From: Gemmatimonadota bacterium
Lineage (GTDB): Bacteria > Gemmatimonadota > Gemmatimonadetes > Longimicrobiales > Gaopeijiaceae
Assembly: GCA_041390125.1 (NCBI GenBank)
Contig: JAWKQN010000012.1
Coordinates: 62,001 to 126,000 of the forward strand
Reading direction: 5' to 3'
Length of the DNA stretch: 64,000 nucleotides
Position 1 is the stretch's first letter. Each line of letters begins with the position of its first letter. Below, piece after piece: positions 34,735 through 43,045 of this stretch. The position numbers were made by a program, and so were the translations under genes. A model generated the notes under the pieces. The model was not told the origin of the DNA. It saw nothing but the letters and a program-made list of their open reading frames with translations, and did not search any database.

Positions 34735-35820
34735 TCAGTACCGCGCGAAGATCCTCCGGAGACCGTCCGTGTCCCGGGTGCGCGTGAGGCCCAGCATCAG
34801 CAGGATGCGCGCCTTCCAGGGGGACAGGTCGGCCGCGAGGACCGCGCCCAGCGGCGCGGCCGGATCGCCGACGATGCGGCCCCCGGGCACCCGGGAGGCC
34901 AGCGCCACCGGGATGCCCGCGGCCACCGCCGCGCGGACGCCCTCCCGCGCCCCCGGGCTGGTGCGCCCGCCCGCGAAGGTCGCCAGCACGATGCCGTCCG
35001 GACGGCGGGCGACCAGATCCTGGAGATCGCGCGGATCGAAGCCGGTGTGGTCGTGCGCCACCAGCACGGTGGGCAGCACCTCCACGTCGTGGACGTCCAG
35101 CTCGCTCTCCGTGGTGTGTGGCTTCAGCGTGGCCCGGAGGAACACCACCGTGTCGGGATCCACGAAGCCCAGATGGCCGAGCTCGGGGGACGCGAACGTG
35201 TCCACCCGGCGGTTGTCGGTCTTCCAGACGTCGCGCGCGGCGGAGATGTCCTCGTTCAGCGCCACCAGCACGCCCCGCCCGCGCGCGTGCGGGGCCGCGG
35301 CGATGCGCACCGCGTTCAGCAGGTTGGCCGGACCGTCCGCGGAGATCTCCGTCGCCGACCGCATGGACCCGGTGATCACCACCGGCCGCTCGTCGCGCAC
35401 GGTCAGGTTCAGGAAGAACGCCGTCTCGTCCATCGTGTCGGTGCCGTGCGTGATCACGATGCCGGCCAGGTCGGGGCGCTCGGAGAACAAGCCGTTGATG
35501 CGCTGGGCGAGCGCCAGCCAATGCGCCGGCGTGATCTGCGAGGAGCCCACGCGGCTGAACTCCTCGACGGTGACCTGCGCGTGGTCCAGCAGCGCCGGCA
35601 CGGCGCCCACCAGGCTGTCGCCGCTGGCCATGGGTGCATCACTGCGCGACGCGATGGTCCCTCCCGTCGTGAGGATGACCACGGGCGGGCGGGCGGTCTG
35701 CGCCGTGAGCGGCGCCGCCGCGAGCACGGCGGCGCACGAGAGCGCGGCGGCCCGCAGCACGGTGCGCAAACGCGGGGCGCACGAGAGCGCGGCGGCCCGC
35801 AGCACGGCCAACCGTCGCAC
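34735..35820 (-). CDS. Secreted L-asparaginase (type II)
   Basis: Hydrolyses asparagine to aspartate and ammonia in the periplasm. About 361 residues, with signal sequence VLAAAPLTAQ, the first catalytic threonine in ILTTGGTIAS and the second motif ITHGTDTMDETAFFLN, plus the N-terminal part of the substrate site in TGSMRSATEISADGP. No ATG fits. GTG codons at 35835, 35820, 35805 and 35760 are possible; 35820 is a compromise. The signal-peptide region contains an internal 45-bp duplication. An amidohydrolase gene on the same strand ends 44 bases upstream. Confidence 0.9.
   Translation of the reverse strand: MRRLAVLRAAALSCAPRLRTVLRAAALSCAAVLAAAPLTAQTARPPVVILTTGGTIASRSDAPMASGDSLVGAVPALLDHAQVTVEEFSRVGSSQITPAHWLALAQRINGLFSERPDLAGIVITHGTDTMDETAFFLNLTVRDERPVVITGSMRSATEISADGPANLLNAVRIAAAPHARGRGVLVALNEDISAARDVWKTDNRRVDTFASPELGHLGFVDPDTVVFLRATLKPHTTESELDVHDVEVLPTVLVAHDHTGFDPRDLQDLVARRPDGIVLATFAGGRTSPGAREGVRAAVAAGIPVALASRVPGGRIVGDPAAPLGAVLAADLSPWKARILLMLGLTRTRDTDGLRRIFARY
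35731..35807. repeat. 32-bp direct repeat in the asparaginase leader
   Basis: A 32-bp sequence at 35731-35762 recurs exactly at 35776-35807, a period of 45 bp. On the minus strand it encodes VLRAAALSCA twice, within the leader of the asparaginase gene. The frame is kept, so the duplication lengthens or doubles the signal region, depending on which GTG is the true start. Confidence 0.85.
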
Positions 35821-35864
35821 GATGCCCGGTCGCACGGCGCCCGTGAGGCCTTGCCGCTCCACCC

Positions 35865-37562
35865 CTACGGCCTCCGGTAGACCACGCGGCCACCGATGAT
35901 GGTGTAGACCACCTCGGTGCTCGGGATCTCCTCCTCCGCGATCTCCAGGATGTCCTGGGAGAGCACCACCACGTCCGCCAGCTTGCCCGGCGTCAGCGTC
36001 CCCTTGAGGTCCTCCTCGAAGGCTCCGTAGGCGGGTTGGATCGTGTAGCTCTTGAGCGCTTCCATGCGGCTCATGCGCTGATCGGGATAGAAGACCGAGC
36101 CGTCCCGTGTGCGTCGCGACACCGTGGCGTAGTAGTTGGCGATGGGATCGACGTCCTCGACCGGGGCGTCGGTGCCGTTCATGACCACCGCGCCGCTCTG
36201 CATCAGGCTCTGCCAGACGTACGCGCCATCGTGGGCGCGCTGATCGCCGAGGCGGATCGGCACGAACGGCGCGTCCGAGGTGGCGTGGATCCCCTGCATG
36301 GAGGCGATCACGCCCAGCTCGGCGAAACGGGGGATGTCGGCCAGGTCGAGGTGCTGGGCGTGCTCCACCCGCCAGCGCCAGTCGTCCTTCTCCGGATGGT
36401 CCGCGAACGTGGCCGCGAAGATGTCCAGCACCTCGCGGTTGCCCCGGTCGCCGATGGCGTGGATGCAGAGCTGGTAGTCGTTCTCGGCCGCCAGCCGGGC
36501 CGTCTCCTCGAGCTCGGAGATGGGCACGGTGTTGAGGCCGGAGCTGGTGGGGAGATCCGTGTACGGCGCGAGCAGCCAGGCGCCGTGCGAGCCCAGGGCG
36601 CCGTCGATGTAGCGCTTGATGGCGCGCACGGTGAGGTGGTTGTCCCCGTACCCCACCATCCGGTACCGCGGCAGCGCCTCGGCCAGGTCGGCGTTGGAGC
36701 CACCCAGCATCACCCACAGGCGCACGTCGATGTCGCCCGCGTCGACCATCTCCTTGTAGAGATCCACGACCGCCGTCGGCGCGCCGGCATCCTGGAAGGA
36801 GGTGATGCCCTTGGCGATCAGCTCCTGGTTGGCCAGCTCCGCCGGGCGGCGCGGATCGACCGGGGTCGCCGCGGCCGCCACGGGCGCCAGCAGCTCCTCC
36901 GCGGTCTCCTTGAGATAGCCGGTGGGCTGGCCGCCCGCGTCCTTGACGATCTCGCCGCCCGCCGGGTCCGCGGTGCTGGCGTCGATCCCCGCCAGCTCCA
37001 GGGCCTTGGCGTTGGCGAAGGCGGCGTGGCCGCTCGCGTGCACCAGCACCACCGGGTTGTCCGGGGAGACGGCGCTCAGGGAGGCGTGGGTGGGGATGCC
37101 TTCCACGCTCCCGGCCGGCGTGTGCGTCCACTTCTCCTGGTGCCACCCGCGGCCCCGGATGAGCTCGCCGGGGCGGCTGTCGGCCACGGCGGCCTCCACC
37201 CGCTGGACGATCTCCTCCCAGCTCTCCGTGTCCATGAGGTTGAGCTGCAGCTGGGCGTCCCCGATGCCCATGAAATGGGCGTGTCCCTCGATGAAGCCCG
37301 GGATGGCCAGCCGGCCCTCGAGATCCAGCGTCTCCGTCTCCGGACCACGGTGGACGGCCATCTCTTCGGCCGTGCCCACCGCGAGGATCCGCCCGTCGCG
37401 GATCGCGAGCGCCTCTCCGTCCGGCACGGCGTCGTCCGCGGTGACCACCCGCCCGTTGGTGAGGATGAGGTCGGCCGCCTCACCCGACGGGGGCTCCCCG
37501 CCGGCACAGGCCGCGAGCAGGACGAGCAACGGCAGGGAGAGGGGGGTGGAGCGGCTCCGCAT
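35865..37562 (-). CDS. Amidohydrolase 3 family lipoprotein (YtcJ-like)
   Basis: 565 residues with a lipoprotein signal (LPLLVLLAACAGG). The metal-dependent hydrolase fold shows ILTNGRVVTAD, LAIPGFIEGHAHFMG (HxH pair), the glutamate/lysine region ITSFQDAG, CIHAIGDRGNREVL, VEHAQHLD and the C-terminal NGTDAPVEDVDP. YtcJ-type enzymes hydrolyse N-substituted amides or formamides; the natural substrate is unknown. The lipid anchor puts it in the periplasm. Same strand as, and just upstream of, asparaginase, so the two may form an amide-scavenging unit. Confidence 0.9.
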   Translation of the reverse strand: MRSRSTPLSLPLLVLLAACAGGEPPSGEAADLILTNGRVVTADDAVPDGEALAIRDGRILAVGTAEEMAVHRGPETETLDLEGRLAIPGFIEGHAHFMGIGDAQLQLNLMDTESWEEIVQRVEAAVADSRPGELIRGRGWHQEKWTHTPAGSVEGIPTHASLSAVSPDNPVVLVHASGHAAFANAKALELAGIDASTADPAGGEIVKDAGGQPTGYLKETAEELLAPVAAAATPVDPRRPAELANQELIAKGITSFQDAGAPTAVVDLYKEMVDAGDIDVRLWVMLGGSNADLAEALPRYRMVGYGDNHLTVRAIKRYIDGALGSHGAWLLAPYTDLPTSSGLNTVPISELEETARLAAENDYQLCIHAIGDRGNREVLDIFAATFADHPEKDDWRWRVEHAQHLDLADIPRFAELGVIASMQGIHATSDAPFVPIRLGDQRAHDGAYVWQSLMQSGAVVMNGTDAPVEDVDPIANYYATVSRRTRDGSVFYPDQRMSRMEALKSYTIQPAYGAFEEDLKGTLTPGKLADVVVLSQDILEIAEEEIPSTEVVYTIIGGRVVYRRP

Positions 37563-37731
37563 CGGGGTCTCCTGACGGTCGGATCGGTGGGGCGGGCGAG
37601 CGGACGGACGCTCCGGCCCTCGCGCGGGCCCCGGGTCGACGCCCAGATTCTACAGGCTGGGCCTCCGTTCCCGCGAGCACCGGCTCGCAGGACGGACGGC
37701 CGTCCGCATCCCGCTCCCCCGAGGAGGTTCC

Positions 37732-38661
37732 ATGTCGTTGGCCCCGATCCGGCACCGCGTCGCGCTCGTCCTGCTCCTGGCGCCGCTCGGTGCCTGCGGC
37801 GGCGGCGAGAGCGAGCCCGGAAGCCGGGCCGGCACGCTCGCCACCGAGGCCCGCATCACCATCGCCGACGTGGGGTTCGCCACGCCCGAGTCCGTGCTGC
37901 ACGACACGATCTCCGACGTCTACCTGGTCTCCAACATCAACGGGGATCCGCTGGGTCGGGACGACAACGGGTTCATCTCGCGCGTCGCGCCCGACGGGTC
38001 GGTGATCGCCCTCAAGTGGATCGACGGGTCCACGTCCGACGCGACCCTGAACGCGCCCAAGGGCATGGCCGTATCCGGGAGCTCCCTGTTCGTGGCCGAC
38101 ATCGACTGCGTGCGCATCTTCGACCTGGCGTCCGGCGCGCCCACCGGCGAGGTGTGTGTGCCCGAGGCCACGTTCCTGAACGACATCGCGGCGGACGAGT
38201 ACGGCACGTTGTGGGTGACGGACACCGGGTTCAGCGAAGGGTTCGCGCCCTCCGGGACGGACGCCGTGTACCGCATGGCCGCCGACGGCCGCATGAACGC
38301 CATCGCGGAGGGCGATTTCCTCGGCCACCCCAACGGCATCGCGGTCGGGAGCCGCGGCATCTTCGTCGTCACCTTCGGGTCCGGTGAGGTCTTCACGCTC
38401 ACCGCCGACGGGGAGCGTACCACCGTGCTGCCCGCCTCCGACCGCCAACTGGACGGCGTCGAGTTCGTGCGCGACGGGGGCTTCATGTTCTCGAGCTGGG
38501 GCGAGCAAGCCGTGCTGCGGGTCGGGCCCACGGGCGCGCTCCGCAGGATCGTCACCGACATCGAGGCCCCGGCCGACATCGGCTACGACGCCCGCCGCAA
38601 CCGCGTCCTCATTCCGCTGTTCAACGCCAACCAGGTCCTGATCGAAGCCCTCGACGGCTGA
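37732..38661 (+). CDS. SMP-30/gluconolactonase-like beta-propeller lipoprotein
   Basis: 309 residues with a lipoprotein signal (VLLLAPLGACGGG). The body repeats a propeller blade pattern (FATPESVLHD, LNAPKGMAVSGSSLFVADI, FLNDIAADEYGTLWVTDTGF, GHPNGIAVGSRGIFVVTFG), typical of SMP-30/strictosidine-synthase-like six-blade propellers. A lactonase or binding role is possible, but no substrate can be inferred. ATG 37732 follows AGGAGG closely. An aminopeptidase-like gene follows after 25 bases. Confidence 0.85.
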   Translation: MSLAPIRHRVALVLLLAPLGACGGGESEPGSRAGTLATEARITIADVGFATPESVLHDTISDVYLVSNINGDPLGRDDNGFISRVAPDGSVIALKWIDGSTSDATLNAPKGMAVSGSSLFVADIDCVRIFDLASGAPTGEVCVPEATFLNDIAADEYGTLWVTDTGFSEGFAPSGTDAVYRMAADGRMNAIAEGDFLGHPNGIAVGSRGIFVVTFGSGEVFTLTADGERTTVLPASDRQLDGVEFVRDGGFMFSSWGEQAVLRVGPTGALRRIVTDIEAPADIGYDARRNRVLIPLFNANQVLIEALDG

Positions 38662-38686
38662 CCTCCCACTCCCTGATCCCGACCCC

Positions 38687-39670
38687 ATGAACGCCACGCA
38701 CGCCGCGCCCGAGGACCGGGCCCGTCTCATCGTCCGTCGTCTGCTCGCCATCCAGCCCGGGGAGCAGGTGGCCCTGGTCTGCGACCCCTCCAGCGAGCGT
38801 GTCATGGTCGACGCGCTCTGTGCGCAGATCCTGGACGCGGGGGCCGAGTTCACCGTCCTGACCCAGCCGGATCGCGGCACGGACCGCAAGAACGAGCTCA
38901 CGCCCGTGATCCAGAAGGCGTTGGAGTCCGCGGACGTGCTGATCGGGCTCACGCGCTCCGGCGGGGCCCCGACCTACCATCACGCGGTGAAGAAGCTGTA
39001 CAAAGCGAAGACGCTGCGCGGCATGTCCATGGTCATGCGTACCCTCGAGAACTTCACGTCCGGCGGCGCGTTGGCGGATTACGACGCGCTCAAGGAGGAA
39101 GGCGATCGCTTCGCCGCGCTGTGGCGCACGGGCTCGCGGATCCGCATCACCACGCCCGCCGGAACGGATCTGTCCTCCACCATGGCCGGGGAGGACGTCA
39201 TCGTCGAATGTGGCTTCGCCACCGAGATGGGGCTCGAGGCCGCGTTCTCGGACGGCGAGGTGTCGCAGATGCCGAACGAAGGCAAGGCGAGCGGGCGCAT
39301 CGTGGTGGACGGCCCCATCGCGCATCTGGGCGGGGGCGAGCCCGTGGTGCTGCGCGTGGAGGAGGGCCGGGTGGTGGCCGTCGAGAGCGAGGGGACGCGC
39401 TCGCGTGCCCTGGCGAAGATCGTGACCGAGGTGCCGCGTGCGGACAACATCGCCGAGATCGGGATCGGCCTGAACGGCGCCTGCCGCCGCAACGGCGATT
39501 TCGAGGAGGAGAAGAAGGCCCGGGGCCTGGTCCACGTGGCCATCGGTGACAACGTATTCTACGGCGGCACCGTGCGCTGTCCCGTGCACATGGACATGGT
39601 GCTCTACGCGCCCACGGTCACGATCGACGACCGCGTGGTGGTGGAGGCGGGCGAGGTCGTCTTCGCGTAG
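38687..39670 (+). CDS. Aminopeptidase M29 / NicX-like metallohydrolase
   Basis: 327 residues without a signal peptide. The N-terminal Rossmann-like part (LLAIQPGEQVALVCD, ADVLIGLTRSGGAPTYHH) and the C-terminal metal region (EDVIVECGFATEMG, SQMPNEGKASGRIVVDG, HVAIGDNVFYGG, HMDMVLYAPTV) match the family that joins M29 aminopeptidases and 2,5-dihydroxypyridine dioxygenase. Aminopeptidase is the more usual reading. The last 67 bases overlap the convergent flavin monooxygenase gene. Confidence 0.82.
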   Translation: MNATHAAPEDRARLIVRRLLAIQPGEQVALVCDPSSERVMVDALCAQILDAGAEFTVLTQPDRGTDRKNELTPVIQKALESADVLIGLTRSGGAPTYHHAVKKLYKAKTLRGMSMVMRTLENFTSGGALADYDALKEEGDRFAALWRTGSRIRITTPAGTDLSSTMAGEDVIVECGFATEMGLEAAFSDGEVSQMPNEGKASGRIVVDGPIAHLGGGEPVVLRVEEGRVVAVESEGTRSRALAKIVTEVPRADNIAEIGIGLNGACRRNGDFEEEKKARGLVHVAIGDNVFYGGTVRCPVHMDMVLYAPTVTIDDRVVVEAGEVVFA

Positions 39671-40746
39671 CCCTCTGCGATGGCCGCGGCGGCCCGGGCC
39701 GCGTCCCGGCCCACACCGTGGACCATCGCGGACGACAGGGCGTGCTGGAAGAACAGGCCCACGAACCACAGGTCCGGGACATCGAGCGCCCGTCCGCTGG
39801 CGTGGCGCGGCTCCAGGGCCCCGTGCACCGGGAGGTCGATCCAGTCGAACCCGGCCTCGAAGCCCGTGCACCACAGCACATTCGTGGCGGGCAGCACGCG
39901 CCCGTCCTCGAGGACGGGTTGCCCCTCCTGCACGCCTGCGGTGCGCGCCACACGTTGGATGCCCACCGCCTGCAGGTCCGACGGTCGGGTGCGGATCAGC
40001 GGCCCGCCCCGGTGGAGGATGCGACGCCGCAGCGCCCGGCCGATCGGCGTGCGCACGCTGAGCACGCGGTGGAAGAGGCCGCGCAAGGTCAGACGCACCA
40101 GCCCGCGCCGTGCGGCGGCGCCTTCGATGCGGAAGGGGAGCGCGCCCGTGTCGCGGCCGGACAGCCAGACCGGGTGACGGTCGGACAGTTCCAGCGCGAT
40201 CTCCGCTCCCGAGTTGCCGGCGCCGACGATCAGGACCGGCCCGTCCTGCAACTGCGCGGGGCTGCGATAGTCCGCCGAGTGCAGTTGCCGGATGTCGGCG
40301 TGCAGTGCGGCGGCAAAGTCGGGCCGTCGCGGTCGTTGGTAGTCGGACATGGCCACCACCACCGCGCGTGCATCGAAGCGACCGTCGCGGGTCTCGATCC
40401 GGAACCGGCCATCCTCCCGCGTCAGGCGCTCCACCCGCACGCCGGTGCGGACCGGCAGCGCGAAGCGGGCCGCGTAGCGCTCGAGGTAGTCGGCCATCTC
40501 GTCCTTCGTGGGGAACGTCCACGCGGGCGCCGGGAACGGCATCCCGTCGAGCCCGTTGTAGCGTGCGGGCGAGAAGAGGCGGAGGGAGTCCCACCGCTCG
40601 CGCCAGGCGTCCCCGATGCGGGCGCGGGCCTCCAGGATCAGGAAGGGGACGCCCCGGCGTGCGAGATGATGGCCGACCGACAGCCCGGCCTGGCCGCCTC
40701 CGATCACCAGGGTGTCGACGGAGTGGGTGCGCGCGGGGTGGTCCAT
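39604..40746 (-). CDS. Flavin-containing monooxygenase-like oxidoreductase
   Basis: 380 residues with the FAD-binding fold LVIGGGQAGLSVGHHLARRG, a second dinucleotide site VLIVGAGNSGAEIALELS for NADPH, and FVGLFFQHALSSAMVHGVGRDA near the end. This is the small bacterial FMO/CzcO-like group; a substrate cannot be named. Its 3' end overlaps the convergent aminopeptidase gene by 67 bases, coding a Ser/Thr-rich tail of little conservation. Confidence 0.9.
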   Translation of the reverse strand: MDHPARTHSVDTLVIGGGQAGLSVGHHLARRGVPFLILEARARIGDAWRERWDSLRLFSPARYNGLDGMPFPAPAWTFPTKDEMADYLERYAARFALPVRTGVRVERLTREDGRFRIETRDGRFDARAVVVAMSDYQRPRRPDFAAALHADIRQLHSADYRSPAQLQDGPVLIVGAGNSGAEIALELSDRHPVWLSGRDTGALPFRIEGAAARRGLVRLTLRGLFHRVLSVRTPIGRALRRRILHRGGPLIRTRPSDLQAVGIQRVARTAGVQEGQPVLEDGRVLPATNVLWCTGFEAGFDWIDLPVHGALEPRHASGRALDVPDLWFVGLFFQHALSSAMVHGVGRDAARAAAAIAEGYAKTTSPASTTTRSSIVTVGA

Positions 40747-40850
40747 GGATCCTCCGAGGTCGTTGGGATTCCTCCTCGAAGCCTACCGAAGCGCCGAACG
40801 GGTCGCTTCGGGCGGATCGTGCAGCGCCCCCTGGCCGCGTGTGGGTCGTT

Positions 40851-42506
40851 CTATGCAGGACCGCCCAGCAGCCCGTGCTCGTAGGCGAAGGCCGTGGCCG
40901 CCGCGCGCGAGGAGAGCCCGAGCTTCCCGTAGAGGTTCGCGACGTGGCGGGCGACCGTCTTCTCCCGGATGCCGAGCCGTTCGCCGAGGGCGCGGTTGGT
41001 GAGGCCGGTCGCGAGCAGGGCCAGCACCTCGCGCTCCCGCGGCGTGAGGCCGAAGTCCTGCGCTTCCTCATCGGCTGCGCTGCCCGGCGCGTCGAGCGGA
41101 GCTCGATCGGGGTCGATGCCGAGCGCCGCGAACGTCCGGCGGGCCGCGTCCTCCTCGAGCGCGGCGCCTTCCGCGTCCCCCATGGCCCGACAGGCCGCCG
41201 CGAGCAGGACCCGGGTGCGCGCGGTCTCGTGCGGCACCCCGCTGGACTCCCAGAGGTCGGCGGCGATCCGCAGCGGCGCCACCCCGTCCTCCGGTGCCCC
41301 ACGAGCGAGGGCCACGGCGCCCTGCGCCCGCGCGGCCGTCGCCTCCAGCGTATCCGATCCGAACCGGCGGGCGATGTCCGTGAGCTCGGCTGCCGCCTCC
41401 TCCGCGCCGCCCACGTCGCCGCGGCGCAGCAGCACGTCGATCCACGTCGGCAGGAGCCGGGCGCGCCGATGTGCGGCGGGCGTCTCCGCCAGCGCGCGAC
41501 GCAGGAGCGCGTGTGCGGCCGTCACGTCGCCCTGGTGCAGGCGGAGCGCGGCCAGCCCGGGTAGGGGCTGCAGACCCTCGCGGCTGGCCGCCTGGTAGGC
41601 GGCCTCCGCGTGCTCCAGCGCGCCCCGCACGCGGTGCAGCTCGGCCTGCTGGTAGTGTGCGGCCCCCACGACGCTCGCCTTCCCGCTCCGCTGCGCGCAC
41701 TCCAACGCGCGGTGGGCGGCAGAGAACGCCTGCTCCCACTCGCCACGGCGCTGGAGGATCTCGGCGCGGAAGACGAGGCACTCGCCTGCGAAGGGGACCA
41801 GATCGGGTTGCCCTTCGCACCAGCGCGTGAGCGCCGTGGTCCACTCCTGCGCCCGTCGGAGCTCCCAGACCTCGCGACAGGCGGCGATGACGGCACAGTA
41901 CACCACCCCGGTCACCGGGGGGGACGTCTCGCCGCGCGCGACGGCCACCATGGCTTCGTCCAGGCGGGCGAGACCCTCCGGCAGCTGGCCGGCGCGCAGG
42001 AGCGCCCTCCCCTCCACGTGCAGGGCCAGCGCCAGGAGGTCGGGCTCGCGGAAGCGCTGTGCCATCTCGATCGCACGCGCCGCCGTGGCCCGCGCCTGCT
42101 CCAGCCCACCCGACTCGAGCGCGCGCAGCGCCGCGGGGAGCAGCAGGTAGCCGCGCTCCACGCAGGCATCCTCCGTCTGCTCCAGCAGGCGCTGGGCGCG
42201 GCCGAACCAGCCGCCGGCTGCCGCCATCTCTCCGCGGGTGATCAGATGGAAGCCCATCCAGAAGGCCCAGCGCGCGCCTTCGACCGGCGCGCCCGCGTCG
42301 ACGGCCGCCGCATGGGCCTCGTCCAGGGCGGTCATCAGGAGCTCGTCGTCGCCGGTCAGATCGGCGGCCACGGCGAGGGCGCCGAGATCCGCGCGCGACA
42401 GCGGGCCCGCGGAGCGGGCCGCGGTGAACGCGTCGCGGGCCTCGCGCCAGGCGCGGCGCGCGAAGGCGGCGCGGGCCTGCTCCAGGTCGGTGGGTGGGCT
42501 GCTCAC
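40851..42506 (-). CDS. LuxR-type transcription regulator with TPR-like repeats
   Basis: 551 residues from GTG 42506. About 1-470 are helical repeats of the TPR/MalT type (for example LEQARAAFARRAWREARDAF, and many LA/RAL pairs); the C-terminus (about 485-545) is a LuxR helix-turn-helix (LTPREREVLALLATGLTNRALGERLGI region and VARHVANLYGKLGLSSRAAA). There is no N-terminal ATPase P-loop, so it is not a full MalT/LAL protein. Its targets are unknown; it is divergent from the PadR-permease pair. Confidence 0.88.
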   Translation of the reverse strand: MSSPPTDLEQARAAFARRAWREARDAFTAARSAGPLSRADLGALAVAADLTGDDELLMTALDEAHAAAVDAGAPVEGARWAFWMGFHLITRGEMAAAGGWFGRAQRLLEQTEDACVERGYLLLPAALRALESGGLEQARATAARAIEMAQRFREPDLLALALHVEGRALLRAGQLPEGLARLDEAMVAVARGETSPPVTGVVYCAVIAACREVWELRRAQEWTTALTRWCEGQPDLVPFAGECLVFRAEILQRRGEWEQAFSAAHRALECAQRSGKASVVGAAHYQQAELHRVRGALEHAEAAYQAASREGLQPLPGLAALRLHQGDVTAAHALLRRALAETPAAHRRARLLPTWIDVLLRRGDVGGAEEAAAELTDIARRFGSDTLEATAARAQGAVALARGAPEDGVAPLRIAADLWESSGVPHETARTRVLLAAACRAMGDAEGAALEEDAARRTFAALGIDPDRAPLDAPGSAADEEAQDFGLTPREREVLALLATGLTNRALGERLGIREKTVARHVANLYGKLGLSSRAAATAFAYEHGLLGGPA

Positions 42507-42599
42507 CCCTCCACCATAGGTGGGCCGCGGTCCACGGCGAAACCGGACCCGCCGCAGGGCCCGCCGCCCCCCGGGCGGAGCCAGCGGGCAACCCTCCTC

Positions 42600-42629
42600 T
42601 TGACTACAGACTCTAAGGGTAAGAGTCTG
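42600..42629 (+). promoter_or_regulatory. Promoter and probable PadR operator
   Basis: A -35-like TTGACT (42600-42605) is followed by a perfect 8-bp inverted repeat, CAGACTCT (42607-42614) and AGAGTCTG (42622-42629), with a 7-base spacer where the -10 would lie. The PadR gene starts 85 bases downstream, so autoregulation by PadR at this dyad is the likely meaning. Confidence 0.65.
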
Positions 42630-42714
42630 GGGAAAGAGGGCGGCCCCCACCGGTTCGGCGGCCGGGATCCGCCCGAAGGCCGCGCCCGCTCGTTCCCCGC
42701 ACCCCACGGATGCG

Positions 42715-43038
42715 ATGACCCTGCTCAAAGGCACCCTGGACGTGCTGGTCCTGAAGGCGCTCGTCTGGGGACCGCGCCACGGGTTCGAGATCACCACCTG
42801 GCTGGAGGAGCGCTCCGGTGGACAGCTCTCCGTGGACGAGTCCGCCCTCTACCAGGCGCTCCATCGGATGGAGCGGAAGGGCTGGCTCCGCGCCGAGTGG
42901 GGGGTCACCGAGAACAACCGCCGGGCCCGCTACTACACGCTCACCCGTGCAGGCAAAGCCGCGCTCGAGGAGGAGAGCGCGCGCATCTCGGACTACGCGG
43001 CGGCGCTGACCACCATCCTGTCGGCCCGCTCCGCCTGA
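42715..43038 (+). CDS. PadR-family transcription regulator
   Basis: 107 residues of the small PadR type: [24 protein letters not shown], winged helix with [16 protein letters not shown] and the wing [18 protein letters not shown]. The ATG lies directly before the domain. It is seven bases upstream of a MacB-like permease, a pairing seen often in Acidobacteria and Gemmatimonadota, and a dyad in its promoter is the probable operator. Confidence 0.93.
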   Translation: MTLLKGTLDVLVLKALVWGPRHGFEITTWLEERSGGQLSVDESALYQALHRMERKGWLRAEWGVTENNRRARYYTLTRAGKAALEEESARISDYAAALTTILSARSA

Positions 43039-43045
43039 CGCGCCC

